NCBI RefSeq assembly: GCF_029854215.1
Contig: NZ_CP122961.1
Span: 2,046,001 to 2,110,000 of the forward strand
Length of the DNA stretch: 64,000 nucleotides
Direction: 5' to 3'
From: Halomonas alkaliantarctica
Lineage (GTDB): Bacteria > Pseudomonadota > Gammaproteobacteria > Pseudomonadales > Halomonadaceae
Of the stretch, positions 1 to 10,733 are shown in pieces. The notes below the pieces were generated by a model. That model was not told the DNA's origin and did not search any database. It saw only the letters and a list, made by a program, of their open reading frames with translations. The translations under genes and the position numbers were made by a program. Every line of letters begins with the position of its first letter. Position 1 is the stretch's first letter.

Positions 1-329
1 TCAACCTCAACGCCGCGTTCTTCGGCGTGCAGCCTAGCGACCGCTAGTGGTGCTTCACCCAGATCAATGCCGGTTACTTTAGCCCCGCGATTGGCCATCG
101 ATTCGCTCAAAATACCGCCGCCACAGCCCACATCCAGCACTTTTTTCCCCGCCAGCCCTGCACGCGCATCGATAAAATCAAGGCGCAAAGGGTTAATCTC
201 GTGGAGCGGTTTAAATTCACCCTGCGGATCCCACCAGCGGCTAGCGAGCGCTTCAAATTTAGCGACTTCGGCGGCATCGACGTTGCCTTGATAGTGACCA
301 GCAGTGCTATCCTGTGGTGTCGCTTGCAT
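1..329 (-). CDS. ubiG: Ubiquinone biosynthesis O-methyltransferase UbiG (partial, N-terminal part)
   Basis: SAM-dependent O-methyltransferase that carries out both O-methylation steps of ubiquinone synthesis. About 109 N-terminal codons are visible; the rest lies beyond the left edge. The protein begins [20 protein letters not shown] and continues with a [19 protein letters not shown] block typical of UbiG. The methyltransferase motif [13 protein letters not shown] is near residue 65 and is followed by [12 protein letters not shown], the acidic-residue loop that binds the SAM ribose. I chose the ATG at 327-329; an in-frame upstream extension is possible but lacks the family N-terminus. The identification rests on motif order seen directly; the enzymatic role is from family knowledge. 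It diverges from galU. Confidence 0.9.
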   Translation of the reverse strand, partial: MQATPQDSTAGHYQGNVDAAEVAKFEALASRWWDPQGEFKPLHEINPLRLDFIDARAGLAGKKVLDVGCGGGILSESMANRGAKVTGIDLGEAPLAVARLHAEERGVEV

Positions 330-480
330 GTTTTGACTCCCATCGTCATTGAGCATTAAGCGAAAAGTTGACGCTTAATCACTGGTTATCGTCCATTGGC
401 GAGGTGGCATCCATCCGCGCCTTCAGTATTATGGACATTCTAACCACTCCTGTGTCGGAACGCATGAAAAGGACCTCTCT

Positions 481-1371
481 ATGATTCGCAAGGCCGTACT
501 TCCTGTTGCTGGGTTTGGCACCCGCTGCTTGCCGGCTTCGAAGGCTATTCCCAAGGAGATGATTACGATTGTTGATAGGCCAGTCATTCAATATGTGGTC
601 GAAGAGGCGATTGCCGCGGGTATTCGCGAGATAGTGCTGGTCACCAGTAGCAATAAAAGCGCTATAGAAAACCACTTCGACACACACGCCGAGCTGGAAG
701 CGAGCCTGGAAGCGAAGGGTAAGCACGAGCTTTTGGCGATGTTACGCAACTTAGTGCCTGATGACGTTAGCATTATCAGTATTCGTCAGGGTGTTCCGTT
801 AGGGCTGGGGCACGCGGTGCTATGCGCTCGCCCGATCATTGGCGACGATGAGCCCTTCGCTGTCCTGCTTCCCGATGTACTCGTCGATAATAGCGCCAAC
901 GAATCGACCGATTTGGCCGGCATGTTGGCGGCGTATGATCAGCAGCAAACAGCGCAGCTGATGGTAGAAGAGGTAGCCTGGGAGCAAGTTGAGAAATATG
1001 GCATCGTGGCGCCAGCCGGTGACGTGCCTGCCCCCAATCAATCGGCAGATCTAGTGGGTATGGTAGAAAAGCCGAAGCGTGATGCGGCGCCCTCAAATCT
1101 AGCAGTGATTGGCCGTTATGCGTTGCCAGGCCATATTTTCCCTATTTTAGAAGCAACGCCGCCCGGTGCGGGCGGTGAAATTCAACTGACCGATGCGCTG
1201 GAGACCCTGCGCGAACAGTCGGGCGTTCAAGCATACCGTATGCAGGGCACTACCTACGATTGTGGTCAGCCGCTGGGTTACCTTGAAGCCACGCTCGCCT
1301 ATGGGCGTCGTCACCCCGAGTTTGGTGAGGGTTTCCAGGCCTTGCTATCACGTTACCAACAGGGAGAGTAA
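481..1371 (+). CDS. galU: UTP--glucose-1-phosphate uridylyltransferase
   Basis: Makes UDP-glucose from UTP and glucose-1-phosphate for envelope polysaccharides and trehalose or glucan synthesis; cytoplasmic. The 296-residue product has the usual bacterial GalU length. The N-terminal nucleotide-binding loop GFGTRCLPASKAIPKEM is at about residues 11-27, and later blocks VGMVEKPKRD and GGEIQLTDAL (sugar-phosphate site) are in family order. The ATG at 481 is preceded by AAGGA at a good distance. The gene ends 3 nt before the next start, so it is cotranscribed with the UDP-glucose-dehydrogenase-like gene, a common pairing for UDP-glucuronate supply. The first residues (GFGTR rather than GLGTR) are a minor variation. 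Confidence 0.95.
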   Translation: MIRKAVLPVAGFGTRCLPASKAIPKEMITIVDRPVIQYVVEEAIAAGIREIVLVTSSNKSAIENHFDTHAELEASLEAKGKHELLAMLRNLVPDDVSIISIRQGVPLGLGHAVLCARPIIGDDEPFAVLLPDVLVDNSANESTDLAGMLAAYDQQQTAQLMVEEVAWEQVEKYGIVAPAGDVPAPNQSADLVGMVEKPKRDAAPSNLAVIGRYALPGHIFPILEATPPGAGGEIQLTDALETLREQSGVQAYRMQGTTYDCGQPLGYLEATLAYGRRHPEFGEGFQALLSRYQQGE

Positions 1372-1374
1372 CCC

Positions 1375-2667
1375 ATGCGGGTGTTACTTTACGGTAGCGA
1401 ATTGAGCGCGGCGACAGCCGCCGCTGCGTTGGCCTGGGTGGGGCATCAGGTGCAGTGGTTACCGCATGCCGATGCCCCCTGGTCAGCACTTTCCCAAGTA
1501 GATTGGCTGCGCAGCGAACCTCAACTGATGGCGCATTTGGATCAGGGCCTTGCGGAAGGGACGCTTCAGGTTATTGAGCAGCTCAAAGAGGCCCAAACGC
1601 CTGAAGTGATCTGGCTGGGGTTATCTCCTGCGCAGCGTAGCTCAGCCAGTGCGCTGGTTGAAGACCCGCTGCTGGTCGATCAGAAGGGCATAGTGCTTAT
1701 TAATAATTCAACGTTTCCGGTCGGCGAGACAGAGCGCCTGAATGTGTTGATGGGCATGCAGCACACCAGCGTGGCGCTCCCTGATACGTTGGAAGAGGGA
1801 CGTGCGTGGGACTCGTTTACCCGCCCCACTCGGCGGCTATTGGGCTGCGACGATGCCACCGGTGAGCAGATGACCAGGGAGCTATTACGCGCCTTTAATC
1901 GCCGCAGTGAGGTATTTCAGTGCATGCCGCGCCGCGCTGCGGAGCTCACCAAGCTGGCTATTAATGGCATGCTCGCTACGCGCATCAGTTACATGAATGA
2001 AATTGCTGGCTTGGCTGATACCCTGGGGGTGGATGTTGAGCATGTCCGCCAGGGAATGGGCGCTGATTCCCGGATCGGGTTTGAATATCTCTACCCCGGG
2101 TGTGGGTTTGGGGGGCCGAATTTCTCCCGGGATTTGATGCGTCTGGCCGATGTTCAGCTGCAAAGCGGTCGTTATTCAGCCCTGCTTGAGCAGGTCATGG
2201 ATATTAACGAGCAGAAGAAAGAGACCCTGTTCCGTAAGCTCTGGGCTCACTTTGCGGGCGAGTTGGCAGGTAAAACAGTGGCAATATGGGGCGCGGCGTT
2301 CAAACCCGGCACCGCGCGTATTGACCATGCCCCGGTCTTAACGCTGCTCGAGGCACTTTGGGCCCAGGGGGTTCATGTTCAACTCCATGACCCGGCGGCA
2401 GTGCCTGCGCTTCACGCCTTGGTAGGCGAGCGTGACGACCTGCGCACCTATACTCATGACCCTTACCAAGCCTGTGAGGGAGCCGATGTGCTGATGCTGG
2501 TGACCGAATGGAAAACGTATTGGAACCCGGACTGGCACCGACTCGGCTCGCTTTTAAACGCTAAGCTCGTACTAGATGGACGCAATATTTACGACCCTGA
2601 GTTCGTTGCCAGCTGTGGATTAATGTACCGAGGTATTGGCCGTCGTGCCGACCCGAAGACTCTTTGA
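1375..2667 (+). CDS. UDP-glucose/GDP-mannose dehydrogenase family protein, catalytic Cys replaced
   Basis: A 430-residue member of the nucleotide-sugar dehydrogenase family, probably translationally coupled to galU (3 nt gap). Family blocks visible are NNSTFPVGETERL (about 110-122), ELTKLAINGMLATRISYMNE (190-209, with the conserved Lys193 and Asn197) and the C-terminal UDP-binding domain with VAIWGAAFKPGTARID and LDGRNIYDP. Two key features are lost. The N-terminal nucleotide-binding loop reads LLYGSELSAATA instead of GxGYVGL, and the active-site block reads PGCGFGGPNFSRD, so the nucleophilic Cys of the usual GGSCFPKD is Asn249 (codon 2119-2121). A Cys is present six residues earlier (Cys243) but out of register. 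It may be a catalytically altered or regulatory paralogue, so I do not assign ugd. Confidence 0.75.
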   Translation: MRVLLYGSELSAATAAAALAWVGHQVQWLPHADAPWSALSQVDWLRSEPQLMAHLDQGLAEGTLQVIEQLKEAQTPEVIWLGLSPAQRSSASALVEDPLLVDQKGIVLINNSTFPVGETERLNVLMGMQHTSVALPDTLEEGRAWDSFTRPTRRLLGCDDATGEQMTRELLRAFNRRSEVFQCMPRRAAELTKLAINGMLATRISYMNEIAGLADTLGVDVEHVRQGMGADSRIGFEYLYPGCGFGGPNFSRDLMRLADVQLQSGRYSALLEQVMDINEQKKETLFRKLWAHFAGELAGKTVAIWGAAFKPGTARIDHAPVLTLLEALWAQGVHVQLHDPAAVPALHALVGERDDLRTYTHDPYQACEGADVLMLVTEWKTYWNPDWHRLGSLLNAKLVLDGRNIYDPEFVASCGLMYRGIGRRADPKTL

Positions 2668-2676
2668 GGAAATGTC

Positions 2677-3501
2677 ATGCCAGACGCCACCGCATCCTCT
2701 CGTATTGTGCCCGATGTGGATCAAAGCTTGGCGGCGCAACACTTGCGTCACCGAAAGGGCCCCACGCTATGGCCACTATGGCTATGTTTGCTACTGATCA
2801 TTGCGCTTATGGGCGCCGCGGCGGCTGGTCTTTGGTACGAACGTGAACGACTGTTAGATGAGCTTCACCGGGTGAGTGGGGAAGTCTCCAATGTGCATGC
2901 CCGGTTGGATTCGGATGACACTGACGTACAAGATACGTTAACATTTGTACAAGCTCAGATGTCGACGCTTTTCCAAGAGCAGGAGCAACTCTCAAAATCG
3001 TTAGCCGCAACCCGTGAAGAGTTATACGGCTTTCTCACTTCTAGCGAGGATACGGTCTCTAGTGATTCCATCAACACACTGTTGCAGCAGTTGTCTCAAC
3101 TTAAAGAGCAAGCTGAACTGCGCGACAGTCAATTAATGGCGGTGCGGGAATCTCTTGACGCCTTGGAACAAACGGGCGCCTCGGGTCGTCAAAATCTTGT
3201 TGAGGAAGTCTCCCATCTGGAGCAATTAACCCAACGGCGCATCGATGGCTTAGCTAGTCAGCTCAACAGTGTCAGTAGTGTATGGGAAGAACAGCTGTCG
3301 GCGCAAAGAGCGGCGTTCGAGGCGCGCTTTGATGAGCTGGAAACATCCGTTGCAGAGATAGAAGCGCCCGCAGATCAAGCAGCCCTGGAAGCATTGGAGC
3401 AGGAGTGGTCTCAACGGCTGAATTCGCTGGAAAGCGATGTGCGTCAAGTACGTCAGGCGCAGCTTGCCTTCAGTGCTCAGTTAGAAATGCTTAGGCGATG
3501 A
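2677..3501 (+). CDS. Hypothetical single-pass membrane protein with long coiled coil
   Basis: I do not recognise a named family. The 274-residue product has a short cytoplasmic N-terminus, one transmembrane segment at about residues 31-54 (PLWLCLLLIIALMGAAAAGL) and a long Gln/Glu/Leu-rich region from about 57 to the end that looks like coiled coil outside the membrane. It starts 9 nt after the dehydrogenase-like gene with a GAGGA upstream, so it belongs to the galU transcription unit. An envelope scaffold or assembly partner role is only inferred from position and architecture. Confidence 0.7.
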   Translation: MPDATASSRIVPDVDQSLAAQHLRHRKGPTLWPLWLCLLLIIALMGAAAAGLWYERERLLDELHRVSGEVSNVHARLDSDDTDVQDTLTFVQAQMSTLFQEQEQLSKSLAATREELYGFLTSSEDTVSSDSINTLLQQLSQLKEQAELRDSQLMAVRESLDALEQTGASGRQNLVEEVSHLEQLTQRRIDGLASQLNSVSSVWEEQLSAQRAAFEARFDELETSVAEIEAPADQAALEALEQEWSQRLNSLESDVRQVRQAQLAFSAQLEMLRR

Positions 3502-3531
3502 AGCCGCTGATTTAGGTTGGGATAAAAATGT

Positions 3532-5385
3532 ATGGGAAGACAACGGCGATGGACATTAGCCACAAAGCGCACCTTTACTGTTGTGCTACCGCTGTTATGC
3601 GTATCACCTGGCGCATGGGCATTAGAAGCGACTATTGAGGGTGTTTCCAATGAGGTCGAAGGCAATATTCAAGCCTATTTACAGAATATCGATGCGGCAC
3701 AATATACCGAGGTGCGTCTAGAGGGCGAGATTCTCCGACGCACCGAGGAAGCAATGCGTGTTTATGGCTATTACGAACCCGAAATAACGCTTGAACGCGC
3801 CACTGATGAACGTGCCTGGATTGAAATCGAGCCCGGGCCTCAGGTTGAAATCGAAATTCTGTCAATCAATGTGGAAGGTGATGCGAGTGAAGATCCGCCT
3901 TTCCAACAGGCTGTTGAGGACTTTCCCCTTGCAGAGGGAGATGTGTTACGGCATGCGCCCTGGGATCGATTAAGCAGCCAATTTTCAGGATTGGCTATTG
4001 AGCGCGGTTACTTTGACTGGGGCTTTACTGATCGGCGCATGGAAGTGCGTCCGTACCTACAAAGTGCGCGTCTCTATATGGATTTTGATAGTGGCCCCCG
4101 CTACCAATTTGGTGAATCCTCTATTACAGGGAGCCATATTGAGCTTGATCGGTTGCGTCGCATGCAACCCTTTGAGCAGGGCGACCCCTATTTGGCAAAG
4201 ACCCTGGCAGACTACAATCAATCGCTTGCTGAAACCGGCTGGTTTAGCTCGGTGTCGGTGCGCCCGCGACTCGAAACAGCTCAAGAATTAACCATCGCTC
4301 CCTCTGGCGGTGGGGATCCTTGGTGGAGTGAAGCCACCGCCTCTCAGCCAGAGCGCCCACGAATCACCAGTGCCGCTTTGGTCAGCGCGCTTGGCCTTAA
4401 TACCCCCAGTGATAAACAGCTACCTATCGATGTCACTGTTGAACCCGCTGATCGCCACCAGTTTGAAGTGGGAGTGGGCTATGCCACCGATGTAGGGCCG
4501 CGGCTGCGTTTCGGCTGGGAACAGCCATGGATTAATCGCTATGGTCATAGCCTTAATCATGACCTCTATTTATCCGCGCCAGAGCAGCGTTTTACCGGCG
4601 TATATAATGTGCCGCTTGAGGATCCGCTTCGCGATAGCTATCGGCTTCAATATGGCATCCGTAATATCGACGATAGTGATACCCAGTCGCTAGAAGGTAC
4701 CGTAGAGCTTGCCCGGCGATGGGAGTTTGATAACGATTGGGTCCAAACGGTCTATTTCCGCACTACTTATGAGGACTTCGAACAGGGCGGTGAAGCGGAT
4801 CAAGTGTGGCTCTTCTATCCAGGTATCCAGTGGTCGCGTACGCGGACACGCCCTCAGCGCTTTCCATTATGGGGTGATCGTCAGCAGCTCTCGTTAGAGT
4901 ATTCCGATACCGTTTGGGGCTCAGATGCAACATTCGCCCGCATCACGGGGGATACGGAGTGGATCCGTATGATCGGCAACGACAACCGCTTCTTGGCGCG
5001 TATTAGTTTAGGCGCCATTGAAACCGATGACTTTGCCAAAATACCGCCATCGCTGCGTTTTTTCGCGGGTGGTGACCGCAGCGTGCGTGGTTACTCCTAT
5101 GAGAGCTTATCTCCCCGCAACGAAGAGGGACGGCTACGCGGTGGGCAGCAAATGCTCACCTCGACCCTGGAGTATCAGCGTCGAGTAACAGGGGATTGGT
5201 GGGGCGCCATCTTTATAGATAACGGCGATGCGTTTGATAATTGGGGGCCTAATGATTTGAAAACCGGCGCCGGAGCCGGGGTACGGTGGGTCTCGCCGGT
5301 AGGGCCTATTCGTTTTGACATCGCCCACCCTTTTGACCACGAAGACGATTGGCGTTTGCACTTTTCCATCGGACCGGAATTCTAG
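3532..5385 (+). CDS. tamA: Translocation and assembly module subunit TamA
   Basis: Outer-membrane Omp85-family protein that with TamB links inner and outer membranes, in autotransporter assembly and probably phospholipid transport. The 617-residue product starts with a signal peptide ending PGAWA|LE near residue 30, then POTRA-like repeats (about 31-250) and a C-terminal 16-strand-type barrel. The Omp85 signature FFAGGDRSVRGYSYESLSP lies near residue 510, and the protein ends with an aromatic residue (Phe), as expected for an outer-membrane barrel. The stop codon overlaps the Shine-Dalgarno sequence of tamB, so the two are coupled. Confidence 0.92.
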   Translation: MGRQRRWTLATKRTFTVVLPLLCVSPGAWALEATIEGVSNEVEGNIQAYLQNIDAAQYTEVRLEGEILRRTEEAMRVYGYYEPEITLERATDERAWIEIEPGPQVEIEILSINVEGDASEDPPFQQAVEDFPLAEGDVLRHAPWDRLSSQFSGLAIERGYFDWGFTDRRMEVRPYLQSARLYMDFDSGPRYQFGESSITGSHIELDRLRRMQPFEQGDPYLAKTLADYNQSLAETGWFSSVSVRPRLETAQELTIAPSGGGDPWWSEATASQPERPRITSAALVSALGLNTPSDKQLPIDVTVEPADRHQFEVGVGYATDVGPRLRFGWEQPWINRYGHSLNHDLYLSAPEQRFTGVYNVPLEDPLRDSYRLQYGIRNIDDSDTQSLEGTVELARRWEFDNDWVQTVYFRTTYEDFEQGGEADQVWLFYPGIQWSRTRTRPQRFPLWGDRQQLSLEYSDTVWGSDATFARITGDTEWIRMIGNDNRFLARISLGAIETDDFAKIPPSLRFFAGGDRSVRGYSYESLSPRNEEGRLRGGQQMLTSTLEYQRRVTGDWWGAIFIDNGDAFDNWGPNDLKTGAGAGVRWVSPVGPIRFDIAHPFDHEDDWRLHFSIGPEF

Positions 5386-5394
5386 GAGAAAGAC

Positions 5395-8300
5395 TTGTCG
5401 CAGGTTGCACCAGCTACAACTGATAAACGCCGTATGTTGTCTCCCAAATATCGCGCTTGGCTCCTGCTCTGGAGCCTCGTGCGACTCGTGATCGTGCTGC
5501 CTATTTGGCTGTTCGGCATTGTGGCGCTAATTGTGGGGGTAGCTTTATCACCCTGGGGCACTGGTGTGCTGCTCTCCCAGGGAGAACAGCGCGATTTTTT
5601 CTCCTACGCCCATCATGAAGGTGGCTTACTCGACCATTTTCAGCTCGAATATTTCCAGCTACAGCTGGGCGAAACCCGCATAAACGTGGATGAGTTCGAA
5701 CTTCAGTGGGCTGATGATTGTGTTTTGTCAGCGCGCCTATGCATCGATACGCTGCGTGTGGTGGGCGCCGACATCCGGCTAGGCTCATCGGGTGAGCAAG
5801 CACCGTCTCCCGAAGAAGAAGGGAGCCCGCTGGCTATTCGTTTCCCATTTCCCATCGAACTGCGTTCGCTACTACTTGACGATGTTAGCCTTAGGCTTGC
5901 CGATGGTACCAAAGTGGCGTGGCGCTCATTAAGTTCGGCGGCCACTGCGGAAGGAAACACCGTAAGACTTTCGCCAACGCACCTGGAGGAACCCCGGATA
6001 TACTTGCCACCATCGTCCGGCGTTCTGCTTACCCAAGGCATTGAAACGCCGCTTTATGCTGAAGCTATCGATGCCGCCATCTTGCTCAATCAACCACCTC
6101 AAGAGGCCCAGGCGACGGTGGAAACGCCAGAGCAGCAGCTCGAAGAACGCGGGCGCCTGGAACTACCGGATATCACACTGCCGGTAGATATCCAGATACC
6201 TGAATTCACGCTCACCGATTTTCGTGTGGAAGGGGCCACCGAGTACCGTGTTGAGCGACTGCGGCTTGGGTTGTTAACCGAAGGTGATAACGTCGAAGTA
6301 ACTGAGCTTTCCGTTGTTACCCCTGATGCTGCGGCTGAATTAACCGCGAATGCCACCTTAAGCGGCAATTACCCACTCGAAGCACGTTTAGCCGTCGAAC
6401 TGTTTTTACCCGAGATATACCCAGAATTGAGTGGTGAATCTTTAACCTTGACGCTGTCTGGCCCACTGGATGCACTTGAAGCCCAGCTGGATGCATCCGG
6501 TGCGGTCAATGCGTCACTAAGTGGTCAAGTCGACGCACTTGCCCCGACGCTACCGTTTCAACTGCAGCTGCAAAGTGACCAAGTACAGTGGCCTTTGCCT
6601 GTCAGCGAAGATGTCAGTAGAGATGAAAGTGTTGATGACAGCGCTGAAAACGAGACAGCCCAAGACGAAGCTGCCGCAGAGCCCTATATAGTCGATGGCT
6701 TGGATCTACAGCTAACCGGCAGCCTGGACGATTATAGTGCTCAGTTAGCTATGTCGGTTGAGGGCCCGAGACTGCCGCGGACTCAAATTAACGTCACCGG
6801 TGAAGGTGATCTTGAACAGTTCAACTGGCAACCGCTCACCCTCGCAGTCGACGAAAGTTCCCTGCGTAGCGAAGGCAACGTCAGTTGGGTAGCACCGCTG
6901 CAGGTCAACACGACTATTCGGCTGGATCAGTTCAACCCTGCCCACTTCGTGGATCAGCTCGAGGGTAATTTAAACGGTGATATTGAGCTTACGCTGCGTC
7001 AGCAAGAGGATGAGTGGGCGATTAGCGTACCCAATTTAGCAATTGAAGGTGAGCTACGCGACTACCCGCTGACCCTGCAAGCGGCTTTTGATGCTAACAG
7101 CAACCTGGAACTGGATATTGAGGAGTTGTTGTTTACCCAAGGGGATAATCGTTTAGAGGCGGCTGGACAAATCAGTGAGCAGGCCATGTCGTTAAATGCG
7201 GATATTTCGCTGCGCCAGTTGCAAACGCTCTCGCCGGACTTGGCGGGCACTATCGTGGGCACGCTAGAGGCCAGCGGTAGTTTTAATCAACCGCAATTAC
7301 TCGCCAATTTACAGGGTAATGGCGTGCGTTTTGGCCAGAATCGCATTGAACGGCTTGCCTTGGACGCCGATGTACAGGGTATCGATGACCCTACCCTCGA
7401 CGTACAACTGGCCCTACAAAACGTCAATGCCGGAGGGCAGGCCCTGACCAATATTGAGGCCAATCTTGGCGGACGGCTCTCTGAACATCAGCTTGAACTG
7501 ACCGCCCAAGGCGCCACCAACAGCGTACTCAGCCGTGCCCAGCTTGCTTTGGCTGGCCGTTTTGACCAACAGGGCCAGCTGTATCAAGCCCGTGTTACTC
7601 CTCTGGAAATCGATTCTGACGCGGGGAATATTCGCCTTGAAGCGCCTCTAGACCTGCGCTATGACCTGGCCAATGGTCAAGCGCGCCTGTCGCCGTTCTG
7701 CCTACGCCGTGAGCAGGGCGGGCTGGTCTGTTCCGAAGAGGAAGTCAATGCGTCTGCGCAACAGGGCAACGCTGTGTTTTCGGTTCGGGAAGTGCCGATG
7801 GAAATGCTGGAGCCTTTTCTGCCAGAAGAGTGGCAGTTAGCGGGTGACACAACGGCAGATCTCGTCGCCACCTGGGGCCAGGGCGGTGCCCAATGGCAGG
7901 CAGATCTGCAAATTGTTAGCGAAATCGCGATTACTGCCGTGAACGATTATGGTCAGCCTGTGCAACTGCCGGAAATCAGTTTAGACGCTCAAATTGAAGC
8001 CAACCAAGCCCAGGCGGATGCCAATGTATCGCTGTCGCTTGCCGAGGCCGGCGACCTTAACTTAGATTTGTCGGTCAACGACCCATTAGGGGCCGGCGCT
8101 TTATCGGGAGAGCTGCGCGCCAACAATGTGTCGTTACAGCCCTATCGGCCCATGCTAGTGGGGATGGAACGATTGGAAGGTGATCTTAGCGGCAGTGTCC
8201 AAATTACCGGTTCGACTGCTGCACCTGACTTACAGGGCCAGCTTGGACTACGCAGCATCGGGGTAAGTGGCCCGGAGATACCTGTCGATGTGCAAGATGG

Positions 8301-9474
8301 TGAACTGGTGGTCTCTTTTGACGGTGAGCAGGGAGATATTGACGGTTATCTGTCCGCTGAGCGCGGGCGTATGGAAATCACCGGTGATGCTTATTGGCCA
8401 AGCGGTGACAGTTGGCGGATTGGCGTTGACCTGAATGCAGTCCAAGAGCCTATTTTGGTCGTATTGCCCCAGTTTGGCCAGCTTGAAGTAGCCCCTGATA
8501 TACGTATCCGTGTCACCCCAAAAAGGCTTCAGGTGAGAGGAGATGTCAATTTGCCCTGGGCACGGCTTGAAATTGGCGATATGCCTTCATCAGCCGTCAC
8601 GCCGAGTAGCGATGAAGTCATTATTACTGAGCGCGATGATCGCCAGGCAGAAATTGAGGCTCAGCGAGCGGCTGCCAATGGGGATGGCCCCAGCGCCGCG
8701 GATGAGCTTGCCGCTACCGGCATGGCTATTGATGTGCTGGTGACGTTAACGCTGGGCAGTGATATGCAACTTTCCGCCTACGGCCTTGAATCTGGATTGG
8801 GAGGCTCACTGGAAATACGCCAAAGCAGCGGGGCGTTGCAGCTGTTTGGCGATGTTAATTTGGTCAATGGTCATTTCCAAGCGTTCGGTCAAGATCTGCT
8901 TATTCGCCGTGGCGAGCTGCTGTTTAGTGGCCCGCCAGGTCAACCTACACTGGACTTCGAAGCCATTCGCAACCCTGACGTTACCGAAGATGATGTCATC
9001 GCAGGCTTGCGGGTAACAGGCAGCGCCGACTCACCGAACGTCCTGATCTTTTCTGAACCGCCGATGGATGAATCTCGTGCGCTTTCCTATCTGTTACGGG
9101 GTCGCGCGCCGGATTCCTCAGGTGGCGGTGTGGATAGCGCACTGACTACCGCTTTGATTGGTATGTCATTAGGTCGTACCGGTGGTGCGGTGGGCTCCAT
9201 TGGCGAAGCCTTCGGTATTGACGATTTAACTTTAGATACCGCTGGAGCCGGTGACGACAGCCAAGTTGCTGTCAGTGGTCAGCTCACCGACGATTTAAGG
9301 ATTAGCTACGGCGTGGGAATTTTCTCGCCGATTGCCGAACTAACACTACGCTACACGCTGTGGCGTAACCTTTATGTAGAGGCCGTATCGGGTACCAGCC
9401 AAGCGGTAGATTTAATCTACACTTTTACCCGTTCCGGCGATCCTGAAATCATACAGCAGCAAAGCAATAAGTGA
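5395..9474 (+). CDS. tamB: Translocation and assembly module subunit TamB
   Basis: Very large inner-membrane-anchored AsmA-like protein that spans the periplasm and contacts TamA. The 1359-residue product has a single N-terminal transmembrane helix (about 22-48), a long beta-rich low-complexity body and the conserved C-terminal TamB (former DUF490) domain, including [18 protein letters not shown] at about residue 1220. The start is TTG, supported by AGGAG nine bases upstream overlapping the tamA stop; no better ATG is near. The body carries an acidic Asp/Glu-rich insert near residues 405-425, in keeping with a halophile proteome. msrA begins 7 nt downstream. Confidence 0.92.
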   Translation: MSQVAPATTDKRRMLSPKYRAWLLLWSLVRLVIVLPIWLFGIVALIVGVALSPWGTGVLLSQGEQRDFFSYAHHEGGLLDHFQLEYFQLQLGETRINVDEFELQWADDCVLSARLCIDTLRVVGADIRLGSSGEQAPSPEEEGSPLAIRFPFPIELRSLLLDDVSLRLADGTKVAWRSLSSAATAEGNTVRLSPTHLEEPRIYLPPSSGVLLTQGIETPLYAEAIDAAILLNQPPQEAQATVETPEQQLEERGRLELPDITLPVDIQIPEFTLTDFRVEGATEYRVERLRLGLLTEGDNVEVTELSVVTPDAAAELTANATLSGNYPLEARLAVELFLPEIYPELSGESLTLTLSGPLDALEAQLDASGAVNASLSGQVDALAPTLPFQLQLQSDQVQWPLPVSEDVSRDESVDDSAENETAQDEAAAEPYIVDGLDLQLTGSLDDYSAQLAMSVEGPRLPRTQINVTGEGDLEQFNWQPLTLAVDESSLRSEGNVSWVAPLQVNTTIRLDQFNPAHFVDQLEGNLNGDIELTLRQQEDEWAISVPNLAIEGELRDYPLTLQAAFDANSNLELDIEELLFTQGDNRLEAAGQISEQAMSLNADISLRQLQTLSPDLAGTIVGTLEASGSFNQPQLLANLQGNGVRFGQNRIERLALDADVQGIDDPTLDVQLALQNVNAGGQALTNIEANLGGRLSEHQLELTAQGATNSVLSRAQLALAGRFDQQGQLYQARVTPLEIDSDAGNIRLEAPLDLRYDLANGQARLSPFCLRREQGGLVCSEEEVNASAQQGNAVFSVREVPMEMLEPFLPEEWQLAGDTTADLVATWGQGGAQWQADLQIVSEIAITAVNDYGQPVQLPEISLDAQIEANQAQADANVSLSLAEAGDLNLDLSVNDPLGAGALSGELRANNVSLQPYRPMLVGMERLEGDLSGSVQITGSTAAPDLQGQLGLRSIGVSGPEIPVDVQDGELVVSFDGEQGDIDGYLSAERGRMEITGDAYWPSGDSWRIGVDLNAVQEPILVVLPQFGQLEVAPDIRIRVTPKRLQVRGDVNLPWARLEIGDMPSSAVTPSSDEVIITERDDRQAEIEAQRAAANGDGPSAADELAATGMAIDVLVTLTLGSDMQLSAYGLESGLGGSLEIRQSSGALQLFGDVNLVNGHFQAFGQDLLIRRGELLFSGPPGQPTLDFEAIRNPDVTEDDVIAGLRVTGSADSPNVLIFSEPPMDESRALSYLLRGRAPDSSGGGVDSALTTALIGMSLGRTGGAVGSIGEAFGIDDLTLDTAGAGDDSQVAVSGQLTDDLRISYGVGIFSPIAELTLRYTLWRNLYVEAVSGTSQAVDLIYTFTRSGDPEIIQQQSNK

Positions 9475-9481
9475 GGGCGAA

Positions 9482-10114
9482 ATGTCATTGTTTTCAAAAC
9501 CGTTTTCAAATGCTAGTCGTATACTACCTGGGCGCGATACGCCCATAGAGACAAGCGACGTACATACCATTAATGGTCATTCGCTACATCCGCCATTTCC
9601 CGAAGGCCACGAGGAGATCGTGCTAGGTATGGGCTGCTTCTGGGGCGTTGAGCGTCTGTTTTGGCAGTTGCCCGGTGTATATGTCACTGCAGCGGGTTAT
9701 GCTGGCGGCGAAACACCTAACCCCACCTATGAAGAGACGTGCACAGGGCGTACTGGCCACACCGAAGTGGTGCGGGTAGTTTATGACCCACAGCAAGTCC
9801 AGCTTGAAACGCTGCTGCAGGTTTTCTGGGAACAGCACGATCCGACCCAGGGCAATCGCCAGGGTAACGACATTGGCTCGCAGTATCGCTCCGCCATTTT
9901 CACCACCAGCCAGGCGCAGCAAACTGCAGCCGAACAGAGCGCAGCAGCCTATCAACAAGCGCTCGACAAAGCGGGCAGAGGGCCGATTACCACCGAGATA
10001 AAGCCGCTAGAAACGTTTTATTACGCGGAGGCCTACCATCAGCAGTACTTGGATAAAAACCCCAATGGCTACTGTGGGTTAAAAGGCACAGGCGTTACCT
10101 GCCCAATCGGTTAA
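9482..10114 (+). CDS. msrA: Peptide-methionine (S)-S-oxide reductase MsrA
   Basis: Repairs oxidised methionine in proteins using thioredoxin. The 210-residue length matches long-form enterobacterial MsrA. The catalytic GCFWGVE motif puts the nucleophile at Cys52, and the resolving cysteines are visible in the C-terminal [11 protein letters not shown] stretch at Cys198 and Cys207, the three-Cys relay layout of the E. coli enzyme. The gene follows tamB by 7 nt and may be cotranscribed with it. No signal peptide is seen, so it is cytoplasmic. Confidence 0.95.
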   Translation: MSLFSKPFSNASRILPGRDTPIETSDVHTINGHSLHPPFPEGHEEIVLGMGCFWGVERLFWQLPGVYVTAAGYAGGETPNPTYEETCTGRTGHTEVVRVVYDPQQVQLETLLQVFWEQHDPTQGNRQGNDIGSQYRSAIFTTSQAQQTAAEQSAAAYQQALDKAGRGPITTEIKPLETFYYAEAYHQQYLDKNPNGYCGLKGTGVTCPIG

Positions 10115-10164
10115 AAAGCGCATTTCAAACGATTTAAACAACGATTCACCGACAGGAAGCCATT

Positions 10165-10692
10165 ATGCAGCAACGTTATCACCTTAAGTGGGCTTCCCCG
10201 CGCGGCGCACTGGCTAGCGCTTTCGCTCTAATGCTGTGCACGCCGCTGGCTTGGGCAGATGAGGAGGCGAGTGCGCTAGCTATGCCCCAAGCCGTCAGCG
10301 ACACACCATTTGCAAGCGAACGCGAAGCCGTGATTTGGCGCCGCGAAGAGCTTAAAGATATTGAGAGTCTGGTGCGACAGCTACGCTTTGATCTGATTAA
10401 CAATCAAGATATAGAGGCCGCCATGCCGCGACTTCTCGAGCTGCAAGAGCGCGCAAGTGCGGAACGTTTGCTGCCTGCGTTTATAGCGGGCACCCACGGT
10501 AGTGGTTCCGAGGCACGAGCCGCAATTTGGGAGGAGTGGGAGGACTTTGGCGCTGGTTTTACCGACCTTGAAAGTAAAATCGCTAATTTGATAGAGGTGG
10601 CCGAACAAGAGGATCCCCGTGACACTGCACGCGCGCTTTCAGAGGTGGGTGCCAGCTGTAAGAGCTGTCACCGCACCTACCGCTACGACTAG
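10165..10692 (+). CDS. Periplasmic c-type cytochrome (class II, cytochrome c'-like)
   Basis: A 175-residue exported protein with a signal peptide ending LAWA|DE at about residue 31, a helical body and a single haem-binding motif CKSCH at residues 165-169, seven residues from the C-terminus. A C-terminal CXXCH is the hallmark of class II cytochromes c' and c556, which form four-helix bundles. The exact redox partner cannot be read from the sequence. A GGAAG upstream supports the ATG. It is probably a single gene between msrA and the convergent carbonic anhydrase. Confidence 0.8.
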   Translation: MQQRYHLKWASPRGALASAFALMLCTPLAWADEEASALAMPQAVSDTPFASEREAVIWRREELKDIESLVRQLRFDLINNQDIEAAMPRLLELQERASAERLLPAFIAGTHGSGSEARAAIWEEWEDFGAGFTDLESKIANLIEVAEQEDPRDTARALSEVGASCKSCHRTYRYD

Positions 10693-10733
10693 CGGAGCGG
10701 TAGGTGCTCGAAAATGGGTGCAGAGGAGGGCGT

